From Aureimonas fodinaquatilis (GTDB lineage: Bacteria > Pseudomonadota > Alphaproteobacteria > Rhizobiales > Rhizobiaceae): DNA of 64,000 bases. The notes below the pieces were generated by a model. The model worked only from the letters and a program-made list of their open reading frames with translations, did no database searches and was not told where the DNA came from. Position 1 is the first letter of the stretch. Every line of letters starts with the position of its first letter. The translations under genes were made by a program, and so were the position numbers. Positions 26,583 to 35,606 of this stretch are shown here, piece after piece. Location of the stretch: the NCBI RefSeq assembly GCF_008369445.1, contig NZ_VTWH01000001.1, positions 558,001 to 622,000 of the forward strand. Reading direction: 5' to 3'.

Positions 26583-27968
26583 TCAGATCACGCCATCTGC
26601 CTTAAGTGCAGCATAGGTATCTTCCAGCGCCGCGCCAAAGCGCCTGACCATTTCACGCACTTCGTCCGTCGTGATGATCAGCGGCGGGCAGAACGCAATC
26701 TGGTCGCCCATGGCGCGCACAATCACCCCATGCTCATGCCCTTTGGCAAACAGGATTGCGCCCGCTTTACCAACCGGGTCAAAGCGTGTTTTGTTGGCTT
26801 TGTCTGCCACCAGTTCCACCACGGCAATCAGCCCGATGCCGCGCACTTCGCCCACAAGCGGGTGGTCACGAAACTTTGCCAGCTCTTCCTGCAAGACCGC
26901 GCCTGAAACTCTGGCGTTTTCAATAAGGCCGCGCTCTTCAATGATTGCCAGATTTTCATTGGCAATGGCGCAGGAAACAGGGTGCCCCGTGGTGGTGAAG
27001 CCATGACCAAGCGTGCCGATTTTGGCGGTGTTGTCGGCAATCACCTGATAGATCGCGTCTGACATGATCACCGCGGCCAGCGGCGCATAAGACGAGGCAA
27101 TCTGCTTGGATGTCACCAGCACATCCGGTTCAATGCCGAAATGCTCGCAGGCAAATGTCGTTCCCACGCGGCCAAAGCCGGTAATAACTTCATCGGCAAT
27201 CAACAGAATATCGTTCTTGCGGCAGATTTCCTGCACACGCGGCCAATAGCCTTCCGGTGGCACCATAACGCCGCCAGCGCCCATGACCGGCTCACCGATA
27301 AAGGCGGCAATCGTGTCTGCGCCCTCTTTGGCAATTGTGTCTTCCAACTCCTGAATGAGCCGGTCGGTAAATTGCGCCTCGGTTTCCTGCGGCAGACCAT
27401 TGCGCCAGTAATGCGGGCAGGTCAGGTGCGTGACAGGGATGATCGGCAGGTCAAAATCGCGATGGTTGACTGGCAGGCCGGTGAGCGAGCCGGACACCAT
27501 GGTAATGCCGTGATAGGCGTTGGTCCGCGCCAGGAACCGCTTTTTCTGCGGTTTGCCACGTGCATTGTTGTAGTACCAGATCAGCTTGACGACGGTGTCA
27601 TTGGCTTCGGACCCGGAATTGGTGAAAAACACCCGGTTGACGCTGGCCGGGGTCATTTTCACCAGACGTTCAGCCAGATCAACAGATGGCGCGTTCGTCT
27701 TGTGGCTGAAGGTGTGATAGTAAGGCAGTTTCTGCAACTGGCGGTAGGCTGCATCGGCAATGCGCTTTTCGCCGAAGCCCACGGCAACGCTCCACAGCCC
27801 GGCCATTCCCTCAATATATTTGTTGCCTCGATCGTCGTAGACATAAATGCCTTCGCCACGGTCAATGACAATTGGCCCGACTTCCTCATGCTTGCGTGCG
27901 TTGGTGACCGGGTGAAGAATATACTCAACGTCTCTCGCGTAGACGGAGTTGGGAAGAGCCGATGACAT
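26583..27968 (-). CDS. Class III aminotransferase (putrescine/omega-amino acid:pyruvate type)
   Basis: 461 residues, PLP fold type I. TNSGSEANDTVVKL (116-129), a cofactor Asp in LLIADEVITGFGR (D259) and the Schiff-base Lys in TSKQIASSYAPL (K288) are conserved. Length and motifs match SpuC-like and omega-amino acid:pyruvate aminotransferases, which convert putrescine to 4-aminobutanal or similar amines using pyruvate. It is the last gene after a polyamine-type ABC importer, supporting an amine substrate. Exact substrate is inferred from context. Confidence 0.87.
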   Translation of the reverse strand: MSSALPNSVYARDVEYILHPVTNARKHEEVGPIVIDRGEGIYVYDDRGNKYIEGMAGLWSVAVGFGEKRIADAAYRQLQKLPYYHTFSHKTNAPSVDLAERLVKMTPASVNRVFFTNSGSEANDTVVKLIWYYNNARGKPQKKRFLARTNAYHGITMVSGSLTGLPVNHRDFDLPIIPVTHLTCPHYWRNGLPQETEAQFTDRLIQELEDTIAKEGADTIAAFIGEPVMGAGGVMVPPEGYWPRVQEICRKNDILLIADEVITGFGRVGTTFACEHFGIEPDVLVTSKQIASSYAPLAAVIMSDAIYQVIADNTAKIGTLGHGFTTTGHPVSCAIANENLAIIEERGLIENARVSGAVLQEELAKFRDHPLVGEVRGIGLIAVVELVADKANKTRFDPVGKAGAILFAKGHEHGVIVRAMGDQIAFCPPLIITTDEVREMVRRFGAALEDTYAALKADGVI

Positions 27969-28041
27969 TGAACGTCCTTTCTGATGCGGTGTGTTGCCAA
28001 TAGCGGCCTACACCGGATTTATATGCAATTCATGTACCTTG

Positions 28042-28827
28042 TTAGCTTGTAACGAGCGCTCTTTGTTGTCGCCAGCGCAACAGCGCCGCCAATGCTGCCA
28101 GCAGCAGCGTTCCGACGATCAGCAGCAGAGCCGCAGCAGCAACCGCGGGGCTGATATTTTCGCGGATGGAAGAGAACATCTGGCGTGCCAGCGTACGCTG
28201 GTTGGGGCCAGCAACAAACAGCGTCAGCACCACTTCGTCCAGTGATGTGGCAAAGGCAAACACCGCTCCGGTGACAATGCCGGGCATGGCCAGCGGCATG
28301 GTGACACGGCGAAACACGGTGACAGGGTTGGCGCCAAGGCTGGCTGCTGCGCGCAGTGTTGTGCGGTCTATGCCCGCGAGTGCGGTGGACACGCTGACCA
28401 CGACAAAGGGTACGCAGAGCACGGCATGGGAAACAATAACGCCAAGATAGGTGCTGGCCAGCCCGATTCTGGACAGGGAAATTTGCAGGCCAACGCCAAG
28501 CACCACTGCGTGAACCACCATTGGCAACAGAAACACCGTGCGAAAAAATCCCGCAAAGGGCAGCGCTCGGCCAGAAAGGCCCAAAGCCGCCAGCGTGCCC
28601 AGAACAACAGACAGCAATGTAGCTCCGCTGCCGATGATGAGGCTGTTGACGATGGACAAACGCCAGGCATTTGCCGTTGCCAGTTCACTGAACCAGCGGG
28701 TGGAGAAAGACGGGATCGGGTAGTTGAGGAAAATTGACGATGTGAAGGCCAGCGGCAGAATTGCCACCAGTGGCAGCAGCAGAAACGCGACAATGGCAAT
28801 GCCGAAAATGGTTTGCGCAACACGCAT
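28042..28827 (-). CDS. Polyamine-type ABC transporter permease (PotC/PotI family)
   Basis: 261 residues with about six membrane segments. The start LLLPLVAILPLAFTSSIFLNYP and the EAA-type loop RAAASLGANPVTVFRRVTMPLAMPG are typical of PotC/PotI. SLDEVVLTLFVAGPNQRTL is the conserved C-terminal part of polyamine permeases. It lies 2 bp after the PotB-like gene and pairs with it in the membrane. Confidence 0.9.
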   Translation of the reverse strand: MRVAQTIFGIAIVAFLLLPLVAILPLAFTSSIFLNYPIPSFSTRWFSELATANAWRLSIVNSLIIGSGATLLSVVLGTLAALGLSGRALPFAGFFRTVFLLPMVVHAVVLGVGLQISLSRIGLASTYLGVIVSHAVLCVPFVVVSVSTALAGIDRTTLRAAASLGANPVTVFRRVTMPLAMPGIVTGAVFAFATSLDEVVLTLFVAGPNQRTLARQMFSSIRENISPAVAAAALLLIVGTLLLAALAALLRWRQQRALVTS

Positions 28828-28829
28828 GT

Positions 28830-30014
28830 TTACGCCCCCACCGGTGAGCCAGCGCGCGAGAGCCGGTTATAGACGATGTAGAGCACGGTCGTGACAGCCA
28901 GCAGAATGATGCCGAGCGCGCCCGCCATGCCCCAATTGGCAGTTTGCAGAGCGTAGAATGCGATGATGGAGGAGATCATCTGATCATTTGGCCCGCCCAC
29001 CAGCGCCGGCGTGATGTAGTAGCCAATGGCCACCATGAACACCAGCAACGAGCCTGCCAGCACGCCCGGCAGGCTGAGTGGCAGAAGCACCCGCCAGAAG
29101 GCCCGCAATGGAGTTGCCCCCATTGAGGCCGCCGCCGGCATGAGGTTCTTGGGAATGGCGTTAACCACCGAAAAGATTGGCAGCACCATGAAGGGCAGCA
29201 GAACATGCGTCATGGCAATGATAACGCCGGCGCGGTTGAATATAAGCGGCAACGGGCTGGAAATCAGCCCGATATCGATCAGGAACCGGTTGATAAGCCC
29301 CTGATCCTGCAACAGGATGAACCATGCGGCGGTGCGCACCAGCAGCGATGTCCACAAGGGCAGCAACACCGCAAGCAGCAGCACGGTGCGTTTCCAGCCG
29401 GTTACGGAAGCCGCAAGCATGGCATAGGGCAGGCCGATGGCCACGCAGGCCAGCGTGATAATGCCGGCGATGGAAAATGTGCGCCAGATGATCAGCCCAT
29501 TGGCCGAGCTTCCGGGAGGTGCCCGAACAATTTCCCCCGCATCATTGCGTGTCAGATCCACCGCCGCCAAAAGGTTGCGGTCAGTATAGGGCGAGGCTGC
29601 AGTTTGTATGGCAGCCCAGAAAGCGGGTTCGCCCCACCGGCTGTCAATTGCCACCATGTCGACTGGGGCAGTCGGGTCCATCTCGCGGGCTTCGCGCTGG
29701 GTTTTGCCCATCAATGTGCGAAAACCGGAAACCGCACTGTTCAGCCGCCGCACCGCTGGTCCCAGCGTGGAGTTGTCGGTTTCGCGCAGATCGGTCATGA
29801 AAGCCGTCTGAATTTCGGGAGAGGGCGGCGCATTGCCGTCCCACGCGTCAATCACGGCTATTGTGCGCGGCAGGGCGCCGGCCATGGCGTCATCCCGAAC
29901 GGCCACCGTGGTCATGGTCCATAGCGGCCAGACAAAAAACACTGCCAGAAACAGCGCCATTGGCAGAACCAGAAGCCCTGCGCGCAGGCGGGAGGAGAGC
30001 GGCACCGCGTTCAT
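28830..30014 (-). CDS. Polyamine-type ABC transporter permease (PotB/PotH family) with large periplasmic insertion
   Basis: 394 residues, about 100 more than PotB or PotH. The extra length lies between the first membrane segment (about 13-35) and the second (about 175 on): a hydrophilic stretch of some 130-140 residues that should be periplasmic. The rest is a standard permease (WTSLLVRTAAWFILLQDQG, PAAASMGATPLRAFWRVLLPLSLPG). Rhizobial polyamine-type permeases of this size exist. The start overlaps the ATPase gene stop by 4 bp. Confidence 0.88.
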   Translation of the reverse strand: MNAVPLSSRLRAGLLVLPMALFLAVFFVWPLWTMTTVAVRDDAMAGALPRTIAVIDAWDGNAPPSPEIQTAFMTDLRETDNSTLGPAVRRLNSAVSGFRTLMGKTQREAREMDPTAPVDMVAIDSRWGEPAFWAAIQTAASPYTDRNLLAAVDLTRNDAGEIVRAPPGSSANGLIIWRTFSIAGIITLACVAIGLPYAMLAASVTGWKRTVLLLAVLLPLWTSLLVRTAAWFILLQDQGLINRFLIDIGLISSPLPLIFNRAGVIIAMTHVLLPFMVLPIFSVVNAIPKNLMPAAASMGATPLRAFWRVLLPLSLPGVLAGSLLVFMVAIGYYITPALVGGPNDQMISSIIAFYALQTANWGMAGALGIILLAVTTVLYIVYNRLSRAGSPVGA

Positions 30015-31096
30015 GCTGCAAACACCGCGCAGTCGGCAGGATCAAAGGAAACTTCCACCGCCTGCCCAGGTTCAAAACTGCCTGAGGCGCGTTCAGCCCG
30101 TGCAACCAGCAACAGGCCCTCTGCCGCAAGATGCAGGCGTATATGGTCGCCCTGATACACAGCGTCCTGCACCACGGCCGACAGCCGGTTGGCATGTGGT
30201 TCCGACCGGTTCAGCACCAGTCTCTCCGGGCGAATGGACAGCGCAACCTTGCCAGGCCGCACCGATGCCTCTGACGCGTGGGTGGTCACCACAGGTCCGG
30301 GATCAGCCCCTTCACCGTTGATGGAAATGACAAGATTGCCCGCACCATCACTGGCTGCCACGCCTTCCAGAAGATTGGTTTCGCCAATGAATTGCGAAAC
30401 GAACCGGTTTTGTGGCCGGTCATAAACATCCGCCGGTGCGCCAATCTGGGCAATCTTGCCTTTGTCAAAAATGGCAATTCGGTCAGACATGGTCAGCGCT
30501 TCCGACTGATCGTGAGTGACGAACACGATGGTCAGGCCAAGCCGGCGATGCAACTCGCGGATTTCAAGCTGCATCTCCTCGCGAAGCTGTTTGTCCAGCG
30601 CGCCCAGAGGCTCATCCATCAAAATGACCTTCGGCTCAAACACCAGCGCCCTGGTCAAAGCCACACGCTGTTGCTGCCCGCCTGAAAGCTGCGAGGGCTT
30701 GCGGTCACCGAGATGCGAAAGCCGCACCCGTTCCAGCGCGGTTTTTACTTTTGCCGCAATATCCGCTTTGCCCATCCCGCGCATCTGCAGCGGAAAGGCT
30801 ACATTTTCCGCCACGCTCATATGCGGAAACAGCGCGTAATTCTGAAACACCACGCCCATACCGCGTTTGTGCGGCGGCAACTCGTTGATTTTCTGATTGT
30901 CCAGCCACATGGCGCCCGATGTGATGCTTTCAAAGCCTGCCAGCATCATCAGAATTGTGGTTTTGCCGGAGCCTGAGGGGCCAAGCAGGCTAAGAAACTC
31001 ACCCTTTTTCACCTGCAGGTCCAGCCCTTCAACCACCTGCATGGGGCCATAGCTTTTCGAAACATTTTCCAGATGAATAAATGAGCGTTCAATCAT
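30011..31096 (-). CDS. Polyamine-type ABC transporter ATPase (PotA/PotG family)
   Basis: About 361 residues from the ATG at 31096. Walker [10 protein letters not shown], signature LSGGQQQRVALTRAL and Walker B VILMDEPLGALD are present, with a C-terminal TOBE domain (LSIRPERLVL, GDHIRLHL). ATGs at 31120 and 31114 are also in frame. The choice is open because the only Shine-Dalgarno-like GGAG lies 12 nt before 31096. It follows an intercistronic hairpin after the binding-protein gene. Confidence 0.88.
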   Translation of the reverse strand: MIERSFIHLENVSKSYGPMQVVEGLDLQVKKGEFLSLLGPSGSGKTTILMMLAGFESITSGAMWLDNQKINELPPHKRGMGVVFQNYALFPHMSVAENVAFPLQMRGMGKADIAAKVKTALERVRLSHLGDRKPSQLSGGQQQRVALTRALVFEPKVILMDEPLGALDKQLREEMQLEIRELHRRLGLTIVFVTHDQSEALTMSDRIAIFDKGKIAQIGAPADVYDRPQNRFVSQFIGETNLLEGVAASDGAGNLVISINGEGADPGPVVTTHASEASVRPGKVALSIRPERLVLNRSEPHANRLSAVVQDAVYQGDHIRLHLAAEGLLLVARAERASGSFEPGQAVEVSFDPADCAVFAA

Positions 31097-31126
31097 GCGG
31101 CCCGGATGCTCCATTATCATTTTTGG

Positions 31127-31150
31127 GGACGGCGCATTGCCGCGCCGTCC
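31127..31150 (-). other. Intercistronic hairpin between binding-protein and ATPase genes
   Basis: GGACGGCGC (31127-31135), 6-nt loop, GCGCCGTCC (31142-31150). The T-run is on the plus-strand side only, so in the minus-strand operon transcript it is a stem without a U-tail. This fits 3' stabilisation of the binding-protein message, or partial termination before the ATPase gene. Confidence 0.6.
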
Positions 31151-31164
31151 TTTTTAACCCCGGC

Positions 31165-32205
31165 TTATTGGGCCAGCCAGGCATTGAAGCGTGTGTTCAA
31201 CTCTTCAATGTTGTCAATCCAGAACTCTGTGTCGAGCGTGATTGCGCCCTCCAGATTTTGTGGAGCGGTTGGCAGCTCCGCCGCAGCCTCTGCCGACAGC
31301 ATTTCCCCGGCTGCGATATTTGGCAGACCATAGGCAATGTATTCCGGCAGTTTGGACTGGTTTTCAGGCTCGCTGGCAAATTTGATGAAGTCAAAGGCCT
31401 CATCCTTGTTGGGCGAATCCTTCAACACAACCCAGCTATCCACGGCATAGATGCTGCCCGGCCAGACGATCTGCAGATTGCGCCCTTCTGTCTTGTTGAT
31501 ACCGGACAAACGCCCGTTGTAGGCCGTGGCCATAACAACTTCACCAGAGGCCAGAAGCTGCACCGGCTGCGCGCCGGATTCCCACCAGACAATATCGCCC
31601 TTGATCTCGCCAAGCTTGTTGAAGGCGCGATCCACACCTTCATCGGTGGCCAGAACTTCATAGACATCCTTGGCTGGCACGCCATCCGCCATCAAGGCAA
31701 ATTCCAGCGCATATTTCGGGCCGCGGCGCAAACCGCGCTTGCCGGGAAATTTTTCCGTATCCCAGAAATCTGCCCAGCTTTGCGGCGCCGTTGTCAGCTT
31801 GTCGGCATCGTAACCAAGGCCTGTTGTCCAGACAATGGCGCCAACGCCGCATTCATTAACCGCCGAGGGAATGAACTTGTCCTCACCACCCAGTGCATTC
31901 CAGTCAACCGTTTCATACAGGCCGTCGGCACAGCCCAGCGCCAGTTCTTCCGCCTCAACCTGCACCACATCCCAATTGGCCGGCCGGGTTTCCATTTTGG
32001 CGGCAATAACGCCATAGCCGCCATCCCAGGATTCTTCCAGAACAGGCTTGCCGGTCTTTTCTGCGAAAGGCTTGAAGTAGATTTCGCGCTGGGCATCCTG
32101 ATAATTGCCGCCCCATGACACAACAGTCAGGTCGCGTGCACTGGCGGTGGAAACCAGCGCGCTGGCAATGAGCCCGCCCAAGGCGCAAAGTGTGAGTTTC
32201 TTCAT
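31165..32205 (-). CDS. Polyamine-type periplasmic binding protein (PotD/PotF-like, SBP family 8)
   Basis: 346 residues. A signal peptide ends near residue 23 (LIASALVSTASA). The mature start RDLTVVSWGGNYQDAQREIYFKPF and SWADFWDTEKFPGKRGLR, PVQLLASGEVVMATAYNGR are hallmarks of the PotD/PotF group. It delivers a polyamine-like cation or related compound to the permeases. Its gene is the first of the minus-strand import operon and is about 155 bp downstream of the XRE-cupin regulator gene. Confidence 0.9.
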   Translation of the reverse strand: MKKLTLCALGGLIASALVSTASARDLTVVSWGGNYQDAQREIYFKPFAEKTGKPVLEESWDGGYGVIAAKMETRPANWDVVQVEAEELALGCADGLYETVDWNALGGEDKFIPSAVNECGVGAIVWTTGLGYDADKLTTAPQSWADFWDTEKFPGKRGLRRGPKYALEFALMADGVPAKDVYEVLATDEGVDRAFNKLGEIKGDIVWWESGAQPVQLLASGEVVMATAYNGRLSGINKTEGRNLQIVWPGSIYAVDSWVVLKDSPNKDEAFDFIKFASEPENQSKLPEYIAYGLPNIAAGEMLSAEAAAELPTAPQNLEGAITLDTEFWIDNIEELNTRFNAWLAQ

Positions 32206-32361
32206 GGAAAATCCGTCTCCTCATGTTCAGCCCATGCGCCAACTGAACCACAAAGAAGCCTTCAAGCGCAGCCTCGAAAACCGCCCGTTGAATTTTCTAT
32301 CCAAAGCACCGCACCATATTGCCCGGTTTTTGATCTTGCACCGCGCAAAATATCAGCGAAA

Positions 32362-32910
32362 CTAGTAGGTGGGTGGCGTGACGGCGCTGATGATACGGGC
32401 CTGTCCATTGCCGCAATTGCGGAAGCGGTGAGGCATCTGGCTGTCGAAGTAATAGGCGTCTCCGGTTTCCAGAACCTGTGTTTCACTGCCCACGGTCAGC
32501 TCAATTGCGCCTTCCACAACCACTCCGGCCTCCTGCGCTGCGTGGTTGAAGGGCTGGCCGGTGTCTGCGCCGGGCGCATAGGTTTCATGCAGCATCAACA
32601 GACTGCGATTGGGGTGGTTTATGCCGATGATGCGGTAGGAAATGCTGTTGGGCCGGCCAGCCTCCGGCAGATCATCCCCCCGATAGAAGGGCGAGTAATG
32701 CGTGGTCGCCGCCAGTTGCGAGAAAAAGCCGCTCATGGTGGCGCCCATCGCTTCCAGAATAGCGCTCAGCGTATCCACGGATGGGCTGAGGCGGTCGCGT
32801 TCAATCAGCGAAATCGTTGAGTGCGAAATGCCTGATCGCAACGCAAGCTGCCTTGTGGAAAGCTGCCTGCGCCTGCGCATTTCCCGCAATCCCTGGCCAA
32901 TGGCAGACAT
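32362..32910 (-). CDS. XRE-cupin transcriptional regulator (PuuR-like)
   Basis: 182 residues. The N-terminal HTH (about 5-62, LSTRQLALRSGISHSTISLIERDRLSPS) is joined to a C-terminal cupin (VVVEGAIELTVGSETQVLETGD). The layout and the neighbouring amine import and transamination genes match PuuR, the putrescine-responsive repressor. GGAG lies 7 nt before the ATG at 32910, so the longer frame from 32964 is not used. It probably controls the downstream operon with a polyamine as inducer. Confidence 0.85.
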   Translation of the reverse strand: MSAIGQGLREMRRRRQLSTRQLALRSGISHSTISLIERDRLSPSVDTLSAILEAMGATMSGFFSQLAATTHYSPFYRGDDLPEAGRPNSISYRIIGINHPNRSLLMLHETYAPGADTGQPFNHAAQEAGVVVEGAIELTVGSETQVLETGDAYYFDSQMPHRFRNCGNGQARIISAVTPPTY

Positions 32911-33086
32911 CGCATTTCTCCAGTTCCCGTTGCTTTCTGCACAGGCAGAAATTGCACTGCACAAATATCAAACATTAATTTGCACCCTCTGGTGAGGATA
33001 TTCAACATGTGCCTTCGGGCGGATTGGCAGCCGGTGGATTGGGTGCCAAGCAATGGCTGTCTTCTCATTGTCAGTTGGATTTCACC

Positions 33087-34367
33087 ATGTCGTCACCGCG
33101 CTCCGATACCTCTCTGTCGTCAGGCATCACCCATATCAAAGCGCCACTGGCAAGCGCCAAGGTCGATGGCAGCGAAATTGAAACCACAGTTCGGCAGGTG
33201 GTGGCAGATGTTGCGCGTGATGGTGACGCGGCGCTGACATCCTATTCGCAGCGTTTTGATGGCATGGCGCCGGATTCGCTTGAGGTCAGCGAGGCAGACA
33301 AGGCACAGGCCGTGGCCCGGCTGGATGCGGAAGCGCGCGAGGATATGGAGTTTGCCATTGAGCAGGTGCGCCGCTTTGCCGAGGCGCAGCGCCAGACCAT
33401 GCTGCCGCTTGAGGTTGAAACCTTGCCGGGGCTGCATCTTGGTCACAGGATCATTCCGATTCGCCGCGTTGGTGCCTATGTGCCGGGCGGGCGTTATCCG
33501 CTGCTATCGGCCCCGGTCATGACCATTGTTCCGGCTGTTGTTGCCGGGTGTTCTGAAATCATTGCCTGTCTGCCGCCAACCGCGCATGAGGCAATGGTTG
33601 CCGGCTGCCATTTGTCCGGCGCGACACGCATTTTCCGGGTGGGGGGCGCGCAGGCCATTGCTGCCATGGCCTATGGTACGGAAACAGTTCCTGCGGTTGA
33701 CAAGATCGTTGGCCCCGGCAATGCCTATGTTAACGAGGCCAAGCGCCAGGTTTTTGGCAGAGTTGGCATTGACCAGCTGGCAGGTCCGAGCGAAATTTAT
33801 GTGCTGGCGGATGATACGGGGGATGCGGCAATGATTGCCACAGACCTGTTGGCGCAGGCCGAGCATGACGTGCGCACGCGCGTTGGACTGATCACCACCA
33901 GTGAAAGGCTGGGCAGGGAGGTGGTGGCTGAAGTGGAACGCCAGCTGGCCACACTGTCCACCGCGGCAGTGGCCCGCCCAGCATGGGAAACTTACGGCGA
34001 AATTGCATTGGCGGCGGATGAGGCGGCCATGATCCACTATTCAGACTGGATTGCCGCCGAGCATTTGCAGCTGCACACGCAGGATCCGCATGGACTGGCG
34101 GAAAAACTATCCAGCTATGGTTCATTGTTCATCGGCACCAATGCCAGCGTGGTCTATTCCGACAAATGCTGCGGCACCAACCACACGCTGCCGACAATGG
34201 GGGCAGGGCGATACACGGGTGGGCTGTGGGTTGGCTCTTACCTCAAGGTTTGCACGCATCAATGGTTGAATGAGGAAGGTGTTGCCAGAGTTGCCCCCCA
34301 TGCCGTGCGTCAGAGCGCGCGCGAGGGATTGGAAGGGCATCGCCGGGCGGCAGCTTTCAGGCTTTGA
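33087..34367 (+). CDS. HisD-fold dehydrogenase, HpsN/paralog type (not clearly histidine biosynthesis)
   Basis: 426 residues. The histidinol dehydrogenase active site is kept: LLAQAEHD (zinc Gln/His), AAEHLQLH (catalytic Glu-His), YSDKCCGTNHTLPT (zinc Asp) and EGLEGHRRAA (zinc His). The segment TNHTLPTMGAGRYTGGLWVG is closer to dihydroxypropanesulfonate 3-dehydrogenase (HpsN) and related paralogs than to biosynthetic HisD. No his gene is nearby. A sulfate importer follows. I read it as a NAD-dependent dehydrogenase oxidising an alcohol to an acid, possibly of a C3 sulfonate. Start 33087 gives family length; the frame is open to 33009. Confidence 0.75.
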   Translation: MSSPRSDTSLSSGITHIKAPLASAKVDGSEIETTVRQVVADVARDGDAALTSYSQRFDGMAPDSLEVSEADKAQAVARLDAEAREDMEFAIEQVRRFAEAQRQTMLPLEVETLPGLHLGHRIIPIRRVGAYVPGGRYPLLSAPVMTIVPAVVAGCSEIIACLPPTAHEAMVAGCHLSGATRIFRVGGAQAIAAMAYGTETVPAVDKIVGPGNAYVNEAKRQVFGRVGIDQLAGPSEIYVLADDTGDAAMIATDLLAQAEHDVRTRVGLITTSERLGREVVAEVERQLATLSTAAVARPAWETYGEIALAADEAAMIHYSDWIAAEHLQLHTQDPHGLAEKLSSYGSLFIGTNASVVYSDKCCGTNHTLPTMGAGRYTGGLWVGSYLKVCTHQWLNEEGVARVAPHAVRQSAREGLEGHRRAAAFRL

Positions 34368-34378
34368 AACTGCGCAAT

Positions 34379-34487
34379 CGGGCGGGCGAACAAAAAAACT
34401 ACGCCCGGCGGAATCTGCGAAAGTTTGGTTCGGCTTTTGTGCTTCGGACGACAAGCTTGCGTCTGGAGCCGGGCTGGACGCCGGGCG
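34379..34487 (+). promoter_or_regulatory. Possible structured leader upstream of the sulfate importer
   Basis: CGCCCGGCG (34402-34410) pairs perfectly with CGCCGGGCG (34479-34487), enclosing 68 nt and ending 21 nt before the AAGGAG of the next gene. The same CGCCCG can instead pair with CGGGCG at 34379-34384 or 34383-34388. Two exclusive structures ahead of a ribosome site resemble an attenuator or riboswitch, but it does not fit SAM-II, and no ligand can be named. Confidence 0.35.
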
Positions 34488-34523
34488 ATAAAGGAGCCAT
34501 CAGGTTTGAAGGAGCCTCGCCCG

Positions 34524-35525
34524 ATGAAAAAAGCCGCGCTATTGAGCCTCGCATTGTCCGCACTTGTTTCAACCGGCGCACAGGCGCAGGACGCAGACAA
34601 GATTCTGAACGCTTCCTATGACGTTGCCCGCGAGCTGTTTGCCAGCGTCAATCCGGCCTTTGCTGCCAGCTACAAGCAGGCTACCGGCAAGGACGTGACG
34701 ATTGACCAGTCTCATGCAGGTTCATCGCGGCAGGCCCGCGCCATTCTGGAAGGTCTGGAGGCTGATGTCGTCACCTTCAATCAGGTCACAGACATTGACG
34801 CGCTGGTAAAGGGTGGTTTCGTTGCTGCCGACTGGCAGCAGAAATTCCCCAATCAGGCCTCTCCTTTCTATTCGCTTCCGGCGTTTCTGGTGCGGGAAGG
34901 CAACCCGAAAAACATCAACGACTGGGGCGATCTGGTCCGTGAGGATGTTCAGGTCATTTTCCCCAATCCGAAAACTTCCGGCAATGCGCGTTACACCTAC
35001 CTGGCTGCCGTGGCCTATGCCAATGAGGCATTTGGTGGTGATCAGGCCAAGGTGGATGAGTTCGTTGCCGCCTTGTTTGACAATGTGCCGGTGTTCGACA
35101 CGGGCGGACGCGCTGCCACCACCACCTTTGTCGAGCGTGAAACCGGCGACGTGCTGATCACCTTTGAGGCGGAAACCCGCGGCATTGAAAAGGAATTTGG
35201 CACCGACCGGTTCGACACTGTTGTGCCGTCTGTGAGCCTGTTGGCAGAATTTCCGGTAGCGGTGGTTGACCGGGTGGCCGAGCGGCGCGGTTCGACAGAG
35301 CTGGCAAAAGCCTATCTCGACTATCTCTACACCGATGAAGGCCAGACAATTCTGGCGGAAAATGGCAACCGCGTGCACAATGAAGCCGTTGCCGAAAAAT
35401 TTGCCGCAGATTTTCCTGAAGTTCGTCTTGTAACCGTGGATGATGTGTTTGGTGGCTGGGATAAGGTTCAGGAAGAGCACTTTGCTTCCGGTGCCAAGCT
35501 CGACCAGTTGTACGGCAGCCGCTAG
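34524..35525 (+). CDS. Sulfate/thiosulfate periplasmic binding protein (Sbp/CysP family)
   Basis: 333 residues. The signal peptide is MKKAALLSLALSALVSTGAQAQ. The mature start ILNASYDVARELFASVNPAF, SHAGSSRQARAI and LEADVVTFNQVTDID are diagnostic of sulfate-binding proteins (in Sbp the serines of this SHxGSS stretch contact sulfate). It delivers sulfate or thiosulfate to CysTW. AAGGAG at 34509-34514 sits 9 nt before the ATG; the frame extends upstream but is not used. First gene of a cysP/sbp-cysT-cysW-cysA operon. Confidence 0.92.
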   Translation: MKKAALLSLALSALVSTGAQAQDADKILNASYDVARELFASVNPAFAASYKQATGKDVTIDQSHAGSSRQARAILEGLEADVVTFNQVTDIDALVKGGFVAADWQQKFPNQASPFYSLPAFLVREGNPKNINDWGDLVREDVQVIFPNPKTSGNARYTYLAAVAYANEAFGGDQAKVDEFVAALFDNVPVFDTGGRAATTTFVERETGDVLITFEAETRGIEKEFGTDRFDTVVPSVSLLAEFPVAVVDRVAERRGSTELAKAYLDYLYTDEGQTILAENGNRVHNEAVAEKFAADFPEVRLVTVDDVFGGWDKVQEEHFASGAKLDQLYGSR

Positions 35526-35606
35526 TATAGACGCAGCACCCATTCAGTTGGAGGGCATTCCGGTTCTGCCGGAGTGCCTGTCTCCGTTTAGAAGGGCGAA
35601 TAACCC

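Noticed and set aside
31127-31155. Rho-independent terminator ending the polyamine operon after the binding-protein gene
   Set aside because: The T-run is on the plus-strand side only; the operon reads on the minus strand, so it was kept as an intercistronic hairpin.
33087-34367. Annotation as biosynthetic histidinol dehydrogenase (hisD)
   Set aside because: Fold and catalytic residues match, but the TNHTLPT...RYTGGLWVG region and context fit the HpsN/paralog branch better, so no hisD symbol was given.
34368-34523. SAM-II riboswitch before the sulfate operon
   Set aside because: The conserved SAM-II pseudoknot sequence and spacing are not present; only generic long-range pairing is seen.
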